64,000 bases of DNA from CABZJG01 sp902512685. Its GTDB lineage: Bacteria > Pseudomonadota > Alphaproteobacteria > Rhodobacterales > Rhodobacteraceae. Below are positions 27,746-35,690 of this stretch, one piece after another. The stretch spans positions 2,480,001 to 2,544,000 of the forward strand of contig CP179201.1 of the NCBI GenBank assembly GCA_051201605.1, read 5' to 3'. Position 1 is the first letter of the stretch. Each line of letters starts with the position of its first letter. A model generated the notes under the pieces. The model saw only the letters and a program-made list of their open reading frames with translations, made no database searches and was not told the DNA's origin. Made by a program: the position numbers and the translations under genes.

Positions 27746-27811
27746 GCAAATTTACCGGCGTTCTCAACGTAGAGATTTGCGAGGCTAAGGTGATAAAATT
27801 TAGTGGCAAAT
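27746..27811. promoter_or_regulatory. Repeated GCAAAT motifs in the tmoX/LysR divergent promoter
   Basis: In the 201-base gap between tmoX and the LysR gene, GCAAAT occurs at 27746-27751 and 27806-27811 and in inverted form, ATTTGC, at 27775-27780. The copies are 23 and 25 bases apart edge to edge, which would suit binding of a dimeric or tetrameric LysR protein. This is a pattern seen in the sequence; binding is inferred. Confidence 0.4.
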
Positions 27812-27884
27812 CCGCAAAACTATGCTTGAATAGAATCAAAGCACCACGCAAGCCAACTCGCTCAAAGAGAGCAGGCATCAAAAA

Positions 27885-28823
27885 ATGAGTAAAAACAAAT
27901 ATTTACCACCCTTAGACTACTTTTTGGCTTTTGAGGCAACGGTGGAATCTGGCAGTTTTTCGGGCGCATCTAAGGCTCTAAATATTAGCGAAACGGCAAT
28001 TAGCCGCAAAGTTAAACTGCTTGAGCATCATTATAAGTTAAATTTGTTTATCCGTGGTCACCGTTCCATCCTAATTAGTCCCCATGGACAGCAGCTTTTT
28101 GACGAAATATCGCCAGTTCTTGAACAATTACGGGCCCTTTCAGAGAATCGGTTCAAAGACGCCAAGGCCCAAGCCATCACTTTGGCGGCCACCAATTCCG
28201 TTGCAGGGCTGTGGCTGATGCCGCGTTTGCCGCTGTTCAATGCGGACAATCAAGAGCTTCGGATTAAACTTGTTTCATCAGACAGTGACGAGGAATGTCT
28301 GGCCGAAGATATCAATCTGAGCATTCTGCGTGGGGATGGATATTGGGCAGGCTATTCAGCACAACTGCTGTTCGGGGAAACTATTTTTCCCGTCTGCTCG
28401 CCCGAATATTTTGAAAAACACCCTGAAATTGCCGATTTGTCGGTGATGGCGCAACATTCTCTTATAGGGGTGGCCAGCACCCACACCGAATGGATGAATT
28501 GGCATACATGGCTGTCCCGCAACAAACTTTATGTCCAAAAACTCGATCAAACCGTGCTGTTTAACACTTATCCCTTGTCTATCGATGCTGCCGTCAACGG
28601 ATTGGGAATTGCGCTGGGGTGGGGACATTTGCTTGATCATCTAGTGGATCAAGGCAAGCTGGTGCGGCCGCTTGGCGATAGGTCGGTGCGCACCGAATAT
28701 GGATATTATCTGCTAAAGCCGGAAAAATCATCCAGCTTTTCGCAACGCGATGTGGTCGAAAACTGGCTTCTAGAGCTGTCCGCATCCCGGCGGCGCTATC
28801 ATCCTTTGCAGGTGGCCGATTAA
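27885..28823 (+). CDS. LysR-family regulator, GcvA-like
   Basis: A 312-residue LysR-type transcription factor. The N-terminal winged helix is YFLAFEATVESGSFSGASKALNISETAISRKVKLLEHHYKLNLFIRG, close to the GcvA group; the effector-binding domain follows from about residue 90. It is divergent from tmoX and so is the obvious candidate regulator of tmoXVW-tdm, with repeated GCAAAT motifs in the shared promoter. The effector could be TMAO or a related amine, but nothing in the sequence fixes this. Confidence 0.93.
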   Translation: MSKNKYLPPLDYFLAFEATVESGSFSGASKALNISETAISRKVKLLEHHYKLNLFIRGHRSILISPHGQQLFDEISPVLEQLRALSENRFKDAKAQAITLAATNSVAGLWLMPRLPLFNADNQELRIKLVSSDSDEECLAEDINLSILRGDGYWAGYSAQLLFGETIFPVCSPEYFEKHPEIADLSVMAQHSLIGVASTHTEWMNWHTWLSRNKLYVQKLDQTVLFNTYPLSIDAAVNGLGIALGWGHLLDHLVDQGKLVRPLGDRSVRTEYGYYLLKPEKSSSFSQRDVVENWLLELSASRRRYHPLQVAD

Positions 28824-28951
28824 TCATACTTTATCTGTGATCTTTGTTGCTTGATCTTTAGGAATGCATTTGGCATTTTTCATGACAGGAAACAAAATCA
28901 CTTCCACAGCTGCTTCCATCAGGTGGCTTTTGCTTTAAAGGTAAAATATAA

Positions 28952-29581
28952 ATGACAAGCAACCCTTTAAACCAAGATCCGCACCGCCTGCGTCAGCATC
29001 ACGAATTAAACCTTGAGGCGGCCATTGGCCGCGAAGTGCGCCTGCACCGGCGGCAGAAAAATATCACAGTGGCCAAACTTGCCGAACTGACCGGCTTGTC
29101 TATCGGCATGCTGTCGAAAATAGAAAACGGCAATACGTCGCCTTCGCTGACCACGCTGCGCACGCTTGCGCAGGCGCTGTCTGTACCGCTCACCTCATTT
29201 TTTCGCGAATTTGAAGAAACCCGGGCCTGCATTCAAACCAAATCGGGACAAGGGGTCGAAATGGAACGCGCCGGCACCCGCGCTGGCCACCAATATAATT
29301 TGCTCGGCCATATAGGATCAAATGCCAGCGGCGTGATTGTCGAACCCTATCTGATAACCCTGACCGAAGCTTCGGATGTTTTTCCCACCTTTCAACATGG
29401 CGGCATCGAGACGATTTACATGCTCGAGGGCGAAATCGGTTATCGCCACGGGGAAAAAATATATCATCTCAGCCCGGGCGATACGTTGTTTTTCGACGCG
29501 GATGCCCCGCATGGACCCGAGGTGTTCACACAGCTTCCAGCAAAGTTTTTATCGGTCATTTCCTATCCGCAAAACACTTAG
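28952..29581 (+). CDS. XRE-family regulator with C-terminal cupin domain
   Basis: A 209-residue protein with an N-terminal helix-turn-helix (LRQHHELNLEAAIGREVRLHRRQKNITVAKLAELTGLSIGMLSKIENGNTSPSLTTL, about 12-70) and a C-terminal cupin (FQHGGIETIYMLEGEIGYRHG ... YHLSPGDTLFFDADAPHGPE, about 130-195) that probably binds a small ligand. Proteins of this architecture regulate amino-acid, polyamine or betaine catabolism. It follows the LysR gene in the same direction after 128 bases and converges on the secreted-protein gene. Target unknown; the tmo operon or the gene set at 30575-38583 are the nearest options. Confidence 0.92.
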   Translation: MTSNPLNQDPHRLRQHHELNLEAAIGREVRLHRRQKNITVAKLAELTGLSIGMLSKIENGNTSPSLTTLRTLAQALSVPLTSFFREFEETRACIQTKSGQGVEMERAGTRAGHQYNLLGHIGSNASGVIVEPYLITLTEASDVFPTFQHGGIETIYMLEGEIGYRHGEKIYHLSPGDTLFFDADAPHGPEVFTQLPAKFLSVISYPQNT

Positions 29582-29605
29582 CCAAAGTCCGCCGATTGCA
29601 GGGCA

Positions 29606-30424
29606 TCACTGTGAAAACCGTATATTTTTTTCATGCGGGTAACTTCCATCAGGCCACATCTGACGCGGATATACGTAGTCTTTGGTTTCGATCACGGCGG
29701 TGACTTGCGGCAGCTTCTGTTTCAGATCGGCGCGGGTTTTAACCCGCAATTCATCATGCGCCACATCAATCGCCGACCCCAGATAGGCGGCCGTTGCCAG
29801 ATAGAAAAATTCGACCACCTTGCAGCTGTCATCACAGGTCCAGTCATCATAATCGTAAAGCCGCTTGGTCTCTGCCTGTTGCCAGGCGGCATAAAGCGCA
29901 CTGCGCATCGCGCGGCGATCGCTAAACAGCTGCGGCGCCAAAGAAATCCAGCCTGCGTTGACGATGAGATGATGAATTTCTTCTTGTGAGGCATCGCGCT
30001 CATCGCGGCGCGAAGGGGCCGTTTCATCTGCAGCAAGGTCTTGGCCAATGCGCTGATCCAAGCGGTCCATGATTTTGTCAATCGCGCGGCTTCGAAACCC
30101 GCGCGCCGACATCACCAGCACCGGTTGGTTATCGTGCAGCTTGGCCAGCAGCCGCGGCTCATCCACGCGGCCATTTTGATCATTGTCCAGCCATTGCGCC
30201 GCGACCTGCGCGGCATGCGAAAGCTTGTCATCGGGCACAGATTTTGTGCCGCAGATTGTGATGGAGTCAAAAATTACGGCTGATTTGACAAAAAAATCCG
30301 CCGGACATTCCGGGCGTGGATTTTGCGCCGCCGAAAACTCTCCTGCTAGTGCGGGCAGGGCGAAAAAGGCACCAATGCAATAAAGCCGCAAAACCGACGC
30401 AATACCGACATGTGATTTTTGCAT
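29606..30424 (-). CDS. Secreted protein of unknown function with a degenerate EF-hand-like loop
   Basis: About 272 residues from the ATG at 30424, which follows GAGGTG; an in-frame start at 30451 is less likely. A signal peptide is visible (MQKSHVGIASVLRLYCIGAFFALPALAG). Around residue 80 the segment DNDQNGRVDEPR resembles a calcium-binding EF-hand loop, but position 12 is Arg rather than Glu or Asp. Cysteines in the mature part (PECPAD, ICGTK, WTCDDSCKV) suit a periplasmic disulfide protein. I do not recognise the family. It is on the same strand as the ligase-glutamate synthase-like set upstream, but a 150-base gap separates it, so it may be independent. Confidence 0.72.
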   Translation of the reverse strand: MQKSHVGIASVLRLYCIGAFFALPALAGEFSAAQNPRPECPADFFVKSAVIFDSITICGTKSVPDDKLSHAAQVAAQWLDNDQNGRVDEPRLLAKLHDNQPVLVMSARGFRSRAIDKIMDRLDQRIGQDLAADETAPSRRDERDASQEEIHHLIVNAGWISLAPQLFSDRRAMRSALYAAWQQAETKRLYDYDDWTCDDSCKVVEFFYLATAAYLGSAIDVAHDELRVKTRADLKQKLPQVTAVIETKDYVYPRQMWPDGSYPHEKNIRFSQ

Positions 30425-30574
30425 TTTTTCACCTCGCAAAGGGACGCTCAAACCGCTGTCTTTGCCGTGTTTTTACAGTGCTATTTTGATCGGCCCCGCA
30501 TCAGAGTATGCATAAAATCAGCTCTCTGTCACATAAAATTATGGCCATCACAGCGCATAGACACGGCCCAAGCC

Positions 30575-31156
30575 TCAGGGCGTTGCAGTGGATGTTTCCC
30601 AGTCCGGCTCAAAGCCCAAAACAATAGTTTCGGCTGAAAGGCCTCGATTAAACAACCGGTTATGCGCCATCGTGGCCTGATGCAGCGCGTTTTGCTGAGC
30701 CATCGGCATCACCGTGCATTCAAGATCAAACCGCTGCGCGTAGGCTTCAAACACCAACCGGCAGCTGCCCGCCTCTATCAGCTGCGCAGCCCCGCCCGAC
30801 CCGGGGGGAAATGTGGCTGATAGAACATCCGAGAACTGACGGAACTTTTGGTAGTAGGTGGCGGAAAAAAACTGAGTAGCCTGACTACGCGCCTGCGCCG
30901 GATCATTGGTTTTACGCGCCATATGCAACATTTCCGGTGTTTGTGAATACATCGGTAACTTGTTCAGAATAGTGATCAATGCCCCTATAGAAGCATCTTG
31001 CCCTGACAGATAAACTTCGGGCATTATTGCCGCATCAGGTCGGCCCTGATTGTCGCGCATCATCATTTGCCGCGTGTGGCATTGCCATTTGATAAACTTG
31101 TCCTTCATTGGGTGATTTACATAGGTTTGGCCAAAAATTGATGCGACTGAACTCAT
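30575..31156 (-). CDS. Conserved-looking hypothetical protein, 193 aa
   Basis: I do not recognise this 193-residue soluble protein. It has no signal peptide or membrane segment and is rich in Gln, Met and Ala (RQMMMRDNQGRPDAAIMPEVYLSGQDASIG; VMPMAQQNALHQATMAHNRLF). Base composition and a 4-base ATGA overlap with the nitrilase-family gene upstream indicate it is real and co-translated with it. Its place at the downstream end of the glutamine-synthetase-like/glutamate-synthase-like set suggests a role in the same pathway, but no function can be assigned. Confidence 0.75.
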   Translation of the reverse strand: MSSVASIFGQTYVNHPMKDKFIKWQCHTRQMMMRDNQGRPDAAIMPEVYLSGQDASIGALITILNKLPMYSQTPEMLHMARKTNDPAQARSQATQFFSATYYQKFRQFSDVLSATFPPGSGGAAQLIEAGSCRLVFEAYAQRFDLECTVMPMAQQNALHQATMAHNRLFNRGLSAETIVLGFEPDWETSTATP

Positions 31157-32001
31157 GTGATGCCCCGTTCTTTTACAGTGGTAATCGTATAATCTTGATC
31201 ATGGCTAAGGCTGGGAACCCGTCCGCGGGCCTCGGCCACTTCATCTAGGTCGACGGTGGCAAAAACAACCCCCGGGGTGTCCCCGCCATCTGCTATGATC
31301 TCGCCCCATGGATTAATCACAAGGCTATGGCCATAGCTGCCACCTCCGCCAGCGATCTCACCGATTGCACAGGCCGATATCATAAAGCATCCGTTTTCAA
31401 TAGCGCGTGCGCGGTTTAAAATATGCCAATGGGCTTCACCTGTTTTCTTGGTAAAGGCTGCCGGTGTGCATAAAATTTCTGCGCCATCCTGCGCTAAATC
31501 TCTGTAAAGCCCAGGGAACCTTAAATCATAACAAATTGTATGACCAATTTGGGCAAAAGGGGTTTGAACCAAGCTCATTGCGTTCCCCGCTGTCACGCGG
31601 GCACTTTCGCGGTACACTTCGGTTGGTGAAATCTGCACGTCAAACAGATGAATTTTATCATAACGGCTGTGAATATTACCTTGCTGATCCAAGATATAGC
31701 CGCGGTTAATAATTTTTCCATCACGGCCAGAGACCGCAATTGATCCAACCATAATCCAAACATTTTTTTGCGCTGCAAAATCTTGAAACGCTGCTAGAAA
31801 CGGATGTTCTGCCTCTGGTGCATGTGGCGGAGTAAGCGCAGAGCCTTCGCTTTTTAGACCGCCGCAATATTCCGGCAGAAATAAAAACTCCGCGCCCGCT
31901 CTGATCGCTTGCTCTGCAAGCGGCATCGCTTCGTCTATAGCCTGACCGATGGAGGGCATCGGCCGGGTTTGCAGGCAAGCGATTGAAAGCGGACGCGGCA
32001 T
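31153..32001 (-). CDS. Carbon-nitrogen hydrolase (nitrilase superfamily amidase)
   Basis: A 282-residue nitrilase-superfamily enzyme with the intact Glu-Lys-Cys triad: Glu in FLFLPEYCGG, Lys in RYDKIHLFDV, Cys in GHTICYDLRFPGLYRDLA. The overall sequence is close to the Nit1/omega-amidase branch, whose members hydrolyse alpha-keto-acid amides or deaminated glutathione, rather than true nitrilases. In this context an amidase that releases ammonia from a gamma-glutamyl amide or from alpha-ketoglutaramate would make sense, but that is inference. It starts 4 bases after the 137-aa gene and overlaps the 193-aa gene. Confidence 0.9.
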   Translation of the reverse strand: MPRPLSIACLQTRPMPSIGQAIDEAMPLAEQAIRAGAEFLFLPEYCGGLKSEGSALTPPHAPEAEHPFLAAFQDFAAQKNVWIMVGSIAVSGRDGKIINRGYILDQQGNIHSRYDKIHLFDVQISPTEVYRESARVTAGNAMSLVQTPFAQIGHTICYDLRFPGLYRDLAQDGAEILCTPAAFTKKTGEAHWHILNRARAIENGCFMISACAIGEIAGGGGSYGHSLVINPWGEIIADGGDTPGVVFATVDLDEVAEARGRVPSLSHDQDYTITTVKERGIT

Positions 32002-32005
32002 ATAT

Positions 32006-32419
32006 TTAAAACTTCATATAAGCTTTTCTGAGATCCGACAGCGGATGGCGATCAGACATTTGAAACTTAATCAAAAGCTCGCGCGCAATCATATCGCGAT
32101 CCTGTTGATTATTGGGCAAATCAATAGAGCTTGGGATACGAACCCAGCCATTGTTATTACGGTCAAAAACCGCCGGTGCGCCCTCTTCATAGCCCATGTG
32201 GACATCCTCGAGCCAGTTCAGATCATCCCAGCCCATAACTTCCATGTATTTTGAAAGAAACGGCGTGATACGACCATAGTCAGGCACCAAGTTCACATCG
32301 TAACGATATCCAATATGTTGCCCAATTTCTTTTTCCCGCTCTGAGACAAGACCATCTGCGTCATTCAGAAACTGATCAACGTCAACGATCTCAGAGCCGC
32401 GGTACTGTGTTCCAGCCAT
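32006..32419 (-). CDS. Conserved-looking hypothetical protein, 137 aa
   Basis: A 137-residue acidic, soluble protein with many Asp and Tyr residues (DVNLVPDYGRITPFLSKYMEVMGWDDLNWLEDVHMGYEEGAPAVF). I recognise no domain. It lies 14 bases after the glutamate-synthase-like FMN protein and 4 bases before the nitrilase-family gene, so it must be in the same transcript, and no counterpart exists in the recognised mgsABC-gmaS cluster at 51163-55493. It could be an extra subunit or chaperone of the Fe-S/FMN enzyme encoded just upstream. Confidence 0.75.
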   Translation of the reverse strand: MAGTQYRGSEIVDVDQFLNDADGLVSEREKEIGQHIGYRYDVNLVPDYGRITPFLSKYMEVMGWDDLNWLEDVHMGYEEGAPAVFDRNNNGWVRIPSSIDLPNNQQDRDMIARELLIKFQMSDRHPLSDLRKAYMKF

Positions 32420-32433
32420 AGTTCAAGCCCTCC

Positions 32434-33798
32434 TTACAGGTGATGATAATCTTCAACGCCAACCGTATGGTTGGTGCCAGCCAACGGAACACCGGCCATA
32501 GCCGAGGCTTCCATAGTGAGCGCAGCAAGATCTTCTGGCTCAAGACTGTGAAGATGGGTCTTGCCACAGGCCCGCGCAAAGAGCTGCGCTTCAATGGTTA
32601 ATGTGTGCAAGAAGTTATAGACGCGTTCGGCGGCTTCATCAGGGTCAAGACGCGCACGCAGAACTGGGTCTTGCGTTGCCACGCCCACCGGGCAGCGGCC
32701 CGTATGACAATTGTAGCAATATCCTGGTTCGGCTCCAACCTCTTCACGGTAGTTCGCCTCAGGAATGTCTTTGTTACAATTCAATGCCATCATGGCCGAA
32801 TGACCGATCGCAATGGCATCCGCGCCAAGCGCAATGGCTTTGGCCACATCTGCACCGTTGCGAATACCGCCCGCATAGATCAAGGTGATCTGGCCGCGCT
32901 TTCCAAGGTCATCAATCGCTTTACGCGCTTGACGAATGGCCGCGATGCCCGGAACACCGGTATCTTCTGTTGCCAGATGCGGACCGGCCCCTGTGCCGCC
33001 TTCCATACCGTCGATATAGATCGAGTCTGGATCACATTTTACCGCCATGCGCACATCGTCATAAACGCGCGCCGCTCCGAGTTTAAGCTGGATCGGAATT
33101 TGCCAATCAGTCGCTTCGCGGATTTCCTGAATTTTAAGCGCTAGGTCATCTGGACCCAGCCAATCAGGGTGGCGTGCTGGTGAGCGTTGGTCAATCCCGG
33201 CGGGAAGCGAGCGCATTTCAGCAACCTGATCAGTCACTTTCTGGCCCATAAGGTGGCCGCCAAGACCAACTTTACAGCCCTGTCCGATAAAGAATTCAAC
33301 CCCATCCGCCAAGACCAGGTGGTTTGGGTTAAACCCGTACCGCGATTGGATACACTGATAGAACCACTTCGAGCTATAGCGCCGCTCGTCCGGGATCATA
33401 CCACCTTCACCAGAACAGGTTGCTGTTCCAGCCATAGTTGCGCCCCGTGCAAGGGCTGTTTTGGCCTCATAACTCAGAGCGCCAAAGCTCATGCCTGTGA
33501 TATAAACCGGGATGTCCAGTTCAATCGGGCGTTTGGCACGCGGGCCGATGACCGTGCGGGTTTCGCATTTTTCACGATACCCTTCGATCACAAACCGGGT
33601 CAGCGTTCCGGGCATAAATGTCAGATCATCCCAATGAGGAATTTTCTTAAACAGTGAAAATCCACGCATCCGGTAGCGGCCAAGCTCGGATTTGATATGG
33701 ATGTCATCCATAACACGTGGTGGGAAGATAAAGCTGTCACCGATGCGGTTTACATCGCGATCAAGCTGTTTTTTTGTGGGCATATCGCCGTCAGCCAT
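32434..33798 (-). CDS. Glutamate synthase-like FMN/Fe-S protein (GlxD/MgsC family)
   Basis: A 454-residue FMN-binding central domain of glutamate synthase as a separate protein. TIM-barrel motifs are GMSFGALSYEAKTALARGA, GEGGMIPDER, IYIDGMEGGTGAGP, IYAGGIRNGADVAKAIALGADAIAIGHS. The Fe-S ligands of glutamate synthase are retained: Cys361, Cys364 and Cys369 in YCYNCHTGRCPVG. It acts with the GXGXG protein (33821) and the amidotransferase (34678), 22 bases upstream. In rhizobia the same trio is called glxBCD and lies near glnT. Compared with its paralogue at 52757, which lost these cysteines, this version looks able to carry electrons. Substrate is unknown. Confidence 0.92.
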   Translation of the reverse strand: MADGDMPTKKQLDRDVNRIGDSFIFPPRVMDDIHIKSELGRYRMRGFSLFKKIPHWDDLTFMPGTLTRFVIEGYREKCETRTVIGPRAKRPIELDIPVYITGMSFGALSYEAKTALARGATMAGTATCSGEGGMIPDERRYSSKWFYQCIQSRYGFNPNHLVLADGVEFFIGQGCKVGLGGHLMGQKVTDQVAEMRSLPAGIDQRSPARHPDWLGPDDLALKIQEIREATDWQIPIQLKLGAARVYDDVRMAVKCDPDSIYIDGMEGGTGAGPHLATEDTGVPGIAAIRQARKAIDDLGKRGQITLIYAGGIRNGADVAKAIALGADAIAIGHSAMMALNCNKDIPEANYREEVGAEPGYCYNCHTGRCPVGVATQDPVLRARLDPDEAAERVYNFLHTLTIEAQLFARACGKTHLHSLEPEDLAALTMEASAMAGVPLAGTNHTVGVEDYHHL

Positions 33799-33820
33799 GG
33801 GTCAGATCCTTTCCGGTGAC

Positions 33821-34690
33821 TTAAAGAATGAGTTTCTTTTCAGAGGGTTCAAGATTGTCATAGTTCCAAAGCTGTTTTCCAGCGACAATCTTTGTGAAAT
33901 GATCAACGCCTTTGTCAGGCATCAATCCATATTGAGTAAGCTTGCGTGTCAACCAGGCTTTATCCATAGCTGTCAAATCCGCCTCTACGGCGTCAACACC
34001 GCATGACTTAATTTCACCGCCTACATAAATCGTACCATCATACATCGAGTCGCCTAGGTTTTTGCCTGCGTTACCGCAGACCACCATGCGCCCACGTTGC
34101 ATCATAAAGCCCGAAAGCGCGCCGGTATCACCGCCCACGAGGATGGTTCCACCTTTCATGTCGATGCCCGTACGCGATCCAACAGAACCGCGGCATACAA
34201 GGTCGCCGCCGCGGATCGCCGCACCAAATGTCGATCCGGCGTTCTTTTCGATCATCACGGTTCCGGACATCATATTTTCACCACATGACCAGCCAACGCG
34301 GCCATTGATGCGTACGTTCGGCCCGTCAATCAGACCGACGCCAAAGTAGCCGGTAGAGCCTTCGATGATCAGGTTGAGTTTACTTAGTATTCCCACCCCC
34401 AGAGAGTGTTTGCCACGTGGGTTTTGCAACACGATCGTACCATAGCCTTCGGCCATCAGCTCGCGGATACGTCCGTTGACTTCGGTCGTGGTCATATCTG
34501 CCGTATCTATCTCAGTACGTTTGTTGAAATCCACCTCAGGCGCCCACGGGTAGGTGAACCGCTCTTCTGCATCTGGGTCAAACTCTATATGCAGCGACTT
34601 ACCGGTCAACTGCTCGGTTCGCATTCCAAGCGCAGTGACGCGCTCTTCCTGGCTCATTTGCTTTAGTTCAGCATCGCTTATGCTTGCCAT
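33821..34690 (-). CDS. GXGXG-domain protein (glutamate synthase C-terminal-like, GlxC/MgsB family)
   Basis: A 289-residue right-handed beta-helix protein equal to the C-terminal GXGXG domain of the glutamate synthase large subunit. Repeats are visible as NVRINGRVGWSCGENMMSGTVMI, AAIRGGDLVCRGSVGSRTGIDMKGGTILVGGDTGALSGFMMQRGRMVVCGNAGKNLGDSM. The N-terminal 85 residues are extra compared with the 228-residue paralogue at 52059. Translation starts at the ATG at 34690, after GAGGAGG, inside the last codons of the amidotransferase gene (13-base overlap). It is expected to form the structural core joining the amidotransferase and FMN subunits. Confidence 0.92.
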   Translation of the reverse strand: MASISDAELKQMSQEERVTALGMRTEQLTGKSLHIEFDPDAEERFTYPWAPEVDFNKRTEIDTADMTTTEVNGRIRELMAEGYGTIVLQNPRGKHSLGVGILSKLNLIIEGSTGYFGVGLIDGPNVRINGRVGWSCGENMMSGTVMIEKNAGSTFGAAIRGGDLVCRGSVGSRTGIDMKGGTILVGGDTGALSGFMMQRGRMVVCGNAGKNLGDSMYDGTIYVGGEIKSCGVDAVEADLTAMDKAWLTRKLTQYGLMPDKGVDHFTKIVAGKQLWNYDNLEPSEKKLIL

Positions 34691-35613
34691 ACTCGAACCT
34701 CCTCATCATACGGGTCATAAGTGTCTATTTCTTGTGGAAGAATTGCGCGGATTGCCACCTCTTCTGAGGCCATCGCGATCAGATCGTCACTTTCGTAAAG
34801 CACAAGAGGCTTTGCAGCCATTGTGTCTTTTGCCATTCCAAGCTGGTCTTTGGTGGCCACGAGATAGGTGAACACACCATCAATTTCTTCGATGGAATTG
34901 CGCAACGACTGTTCTAGTGTGATGCCATTGGCCAAGTTGTGAGCCGTGTAAACCGCCAGCAACTCGCTGTCGCAGTTTGACATAAAGCGGTGGCCCTTGC
35001 GTTCCATTTCGCGGCGCATAATCCAGTAGTTTGTGATCTGGCCATTGTGGACGACACTCACATCGTTATAGGGAAACGCCCAATAAGGGTGTGCAGAGCG
35101 GATATCCACGTCGGATTCTGTTGCCATGCGGGTATGGCCGATGCTGTGCGTACCCTCAAAATTATCCAAACCGTAAAGTCCCGCCACGTCAGCGGCATCA
35201 CCCAAGTCTTTAATCAACTCAAGCCCATTGCCCATAGACAGAATTTCAACGCCATCGGTTTCCTCGATGTGTTCTGCCATTGCCGAAGTATCACCTTCAT
35301 GGCTGAGCACAAAGCGCAGCGCATATTCAGTGACGCTTTCCTTGCTTTTCACAGCCGCGCCATGCTCAGCCAGGATTTCTTCCACCGCGGCAATGCGATC
35401 TACAATAACCTGATGGATGCCGCGACCTTTGTGCATATCTTCGGCTTCTGCCACTTTGAGGCGCATAATATAATCGCCTTCGGTTGGCTTTCCATAAACC
35501 GCGTAGCCGGTCGAATCCGGCCCCCGGTGCTTTAGGGCCTGTAACATCGCGGTCATTTCACCCCCGACGTTAGAGCTTTTGCCCTTGTGTATCAGTCCTG
35601 CGATTCCACACAT
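34678..35613 (-). CDS. Class II glutamine amidotransferase (GlxB/MgsA family)
   Basis: A 311-residue Ntn-type glutaminase domain. The start MCGIAGLIHKG places the catalytic Cys at residue 2. Other signatures are HRGPDSTGYAVYG, GTHSIGHTRMATES, WAFPYNDVSVVHNGQITNYW and SNCDSELLA. It should release ammonia, or transfer a glutamyl group as in N-methylglutamate synthase, to the FMN subunit. An AGGAGG precedes the ATG. It comes after a 77-base gap with a hairpin downstream of the glutamine-synthetase-like gene. The paralogue at 51163 is 298 residues. Confidence 0.93.
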   Translation of the reverse strand: MCGIAGLIHKGKSSNVGGEMTAMLQALKHRGPDSTGYAVYGKPTEGDYIMRLKVAEAEDMHKGRGIHQVIVDRIAAVEEILAEHGAAVKSKESVTEYALRFVLSHEGDTSAMAEHIEETDGVEILSMGNGLELIKDLGDAADVAGLYGLDNFEGTHSIGHTRMATESDVDIRSAHPYWAFPYNDVSVVHNGQITNYWIMRREMERKGHRFMSNCDSELLAVYTAHNLANGITLEQSLRNSIEEIDGVFTYLVATKDQLGMAKDTMAAKPLVLYESDDLIAMASEEVAIRAILPQEIDTYDPYDEEVRVWQA

Positions 35614-35649
35614 TTTTAGAAACGCCTCCTTTTGATTGCGTGTTGATTA

Positions 35650-35671
35650 TTGCGGGCCAGAACGCCCGCAA
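35650..35671 (-). other. Intercistronic stem-loop
   Basis: TTGCGGGC (35650-35657) and GCCCGCAA (35664-35671) form a perfect 8-bp stem with a 6-base loop in the 77-base gap between the glutamine-synthetase-like gene and the amidotransferase gene. No T-run follows in the direction of transcription, so I read it as an mRNA-processing or partial attenuation element rather than a full terminator. Confidence 0.55.
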
Positions 35672-35690
35672 GATGTGTTTTAAGCGTGCT

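Noticed and set aside
27684..27881. N-terminal extension of tmoX to 27881
   Set aside because: A signal peptide begins exactly at the ATG at 27683 behind CAGGGGAA; the upstream frame is promoter DNA shared with the LysR gene.
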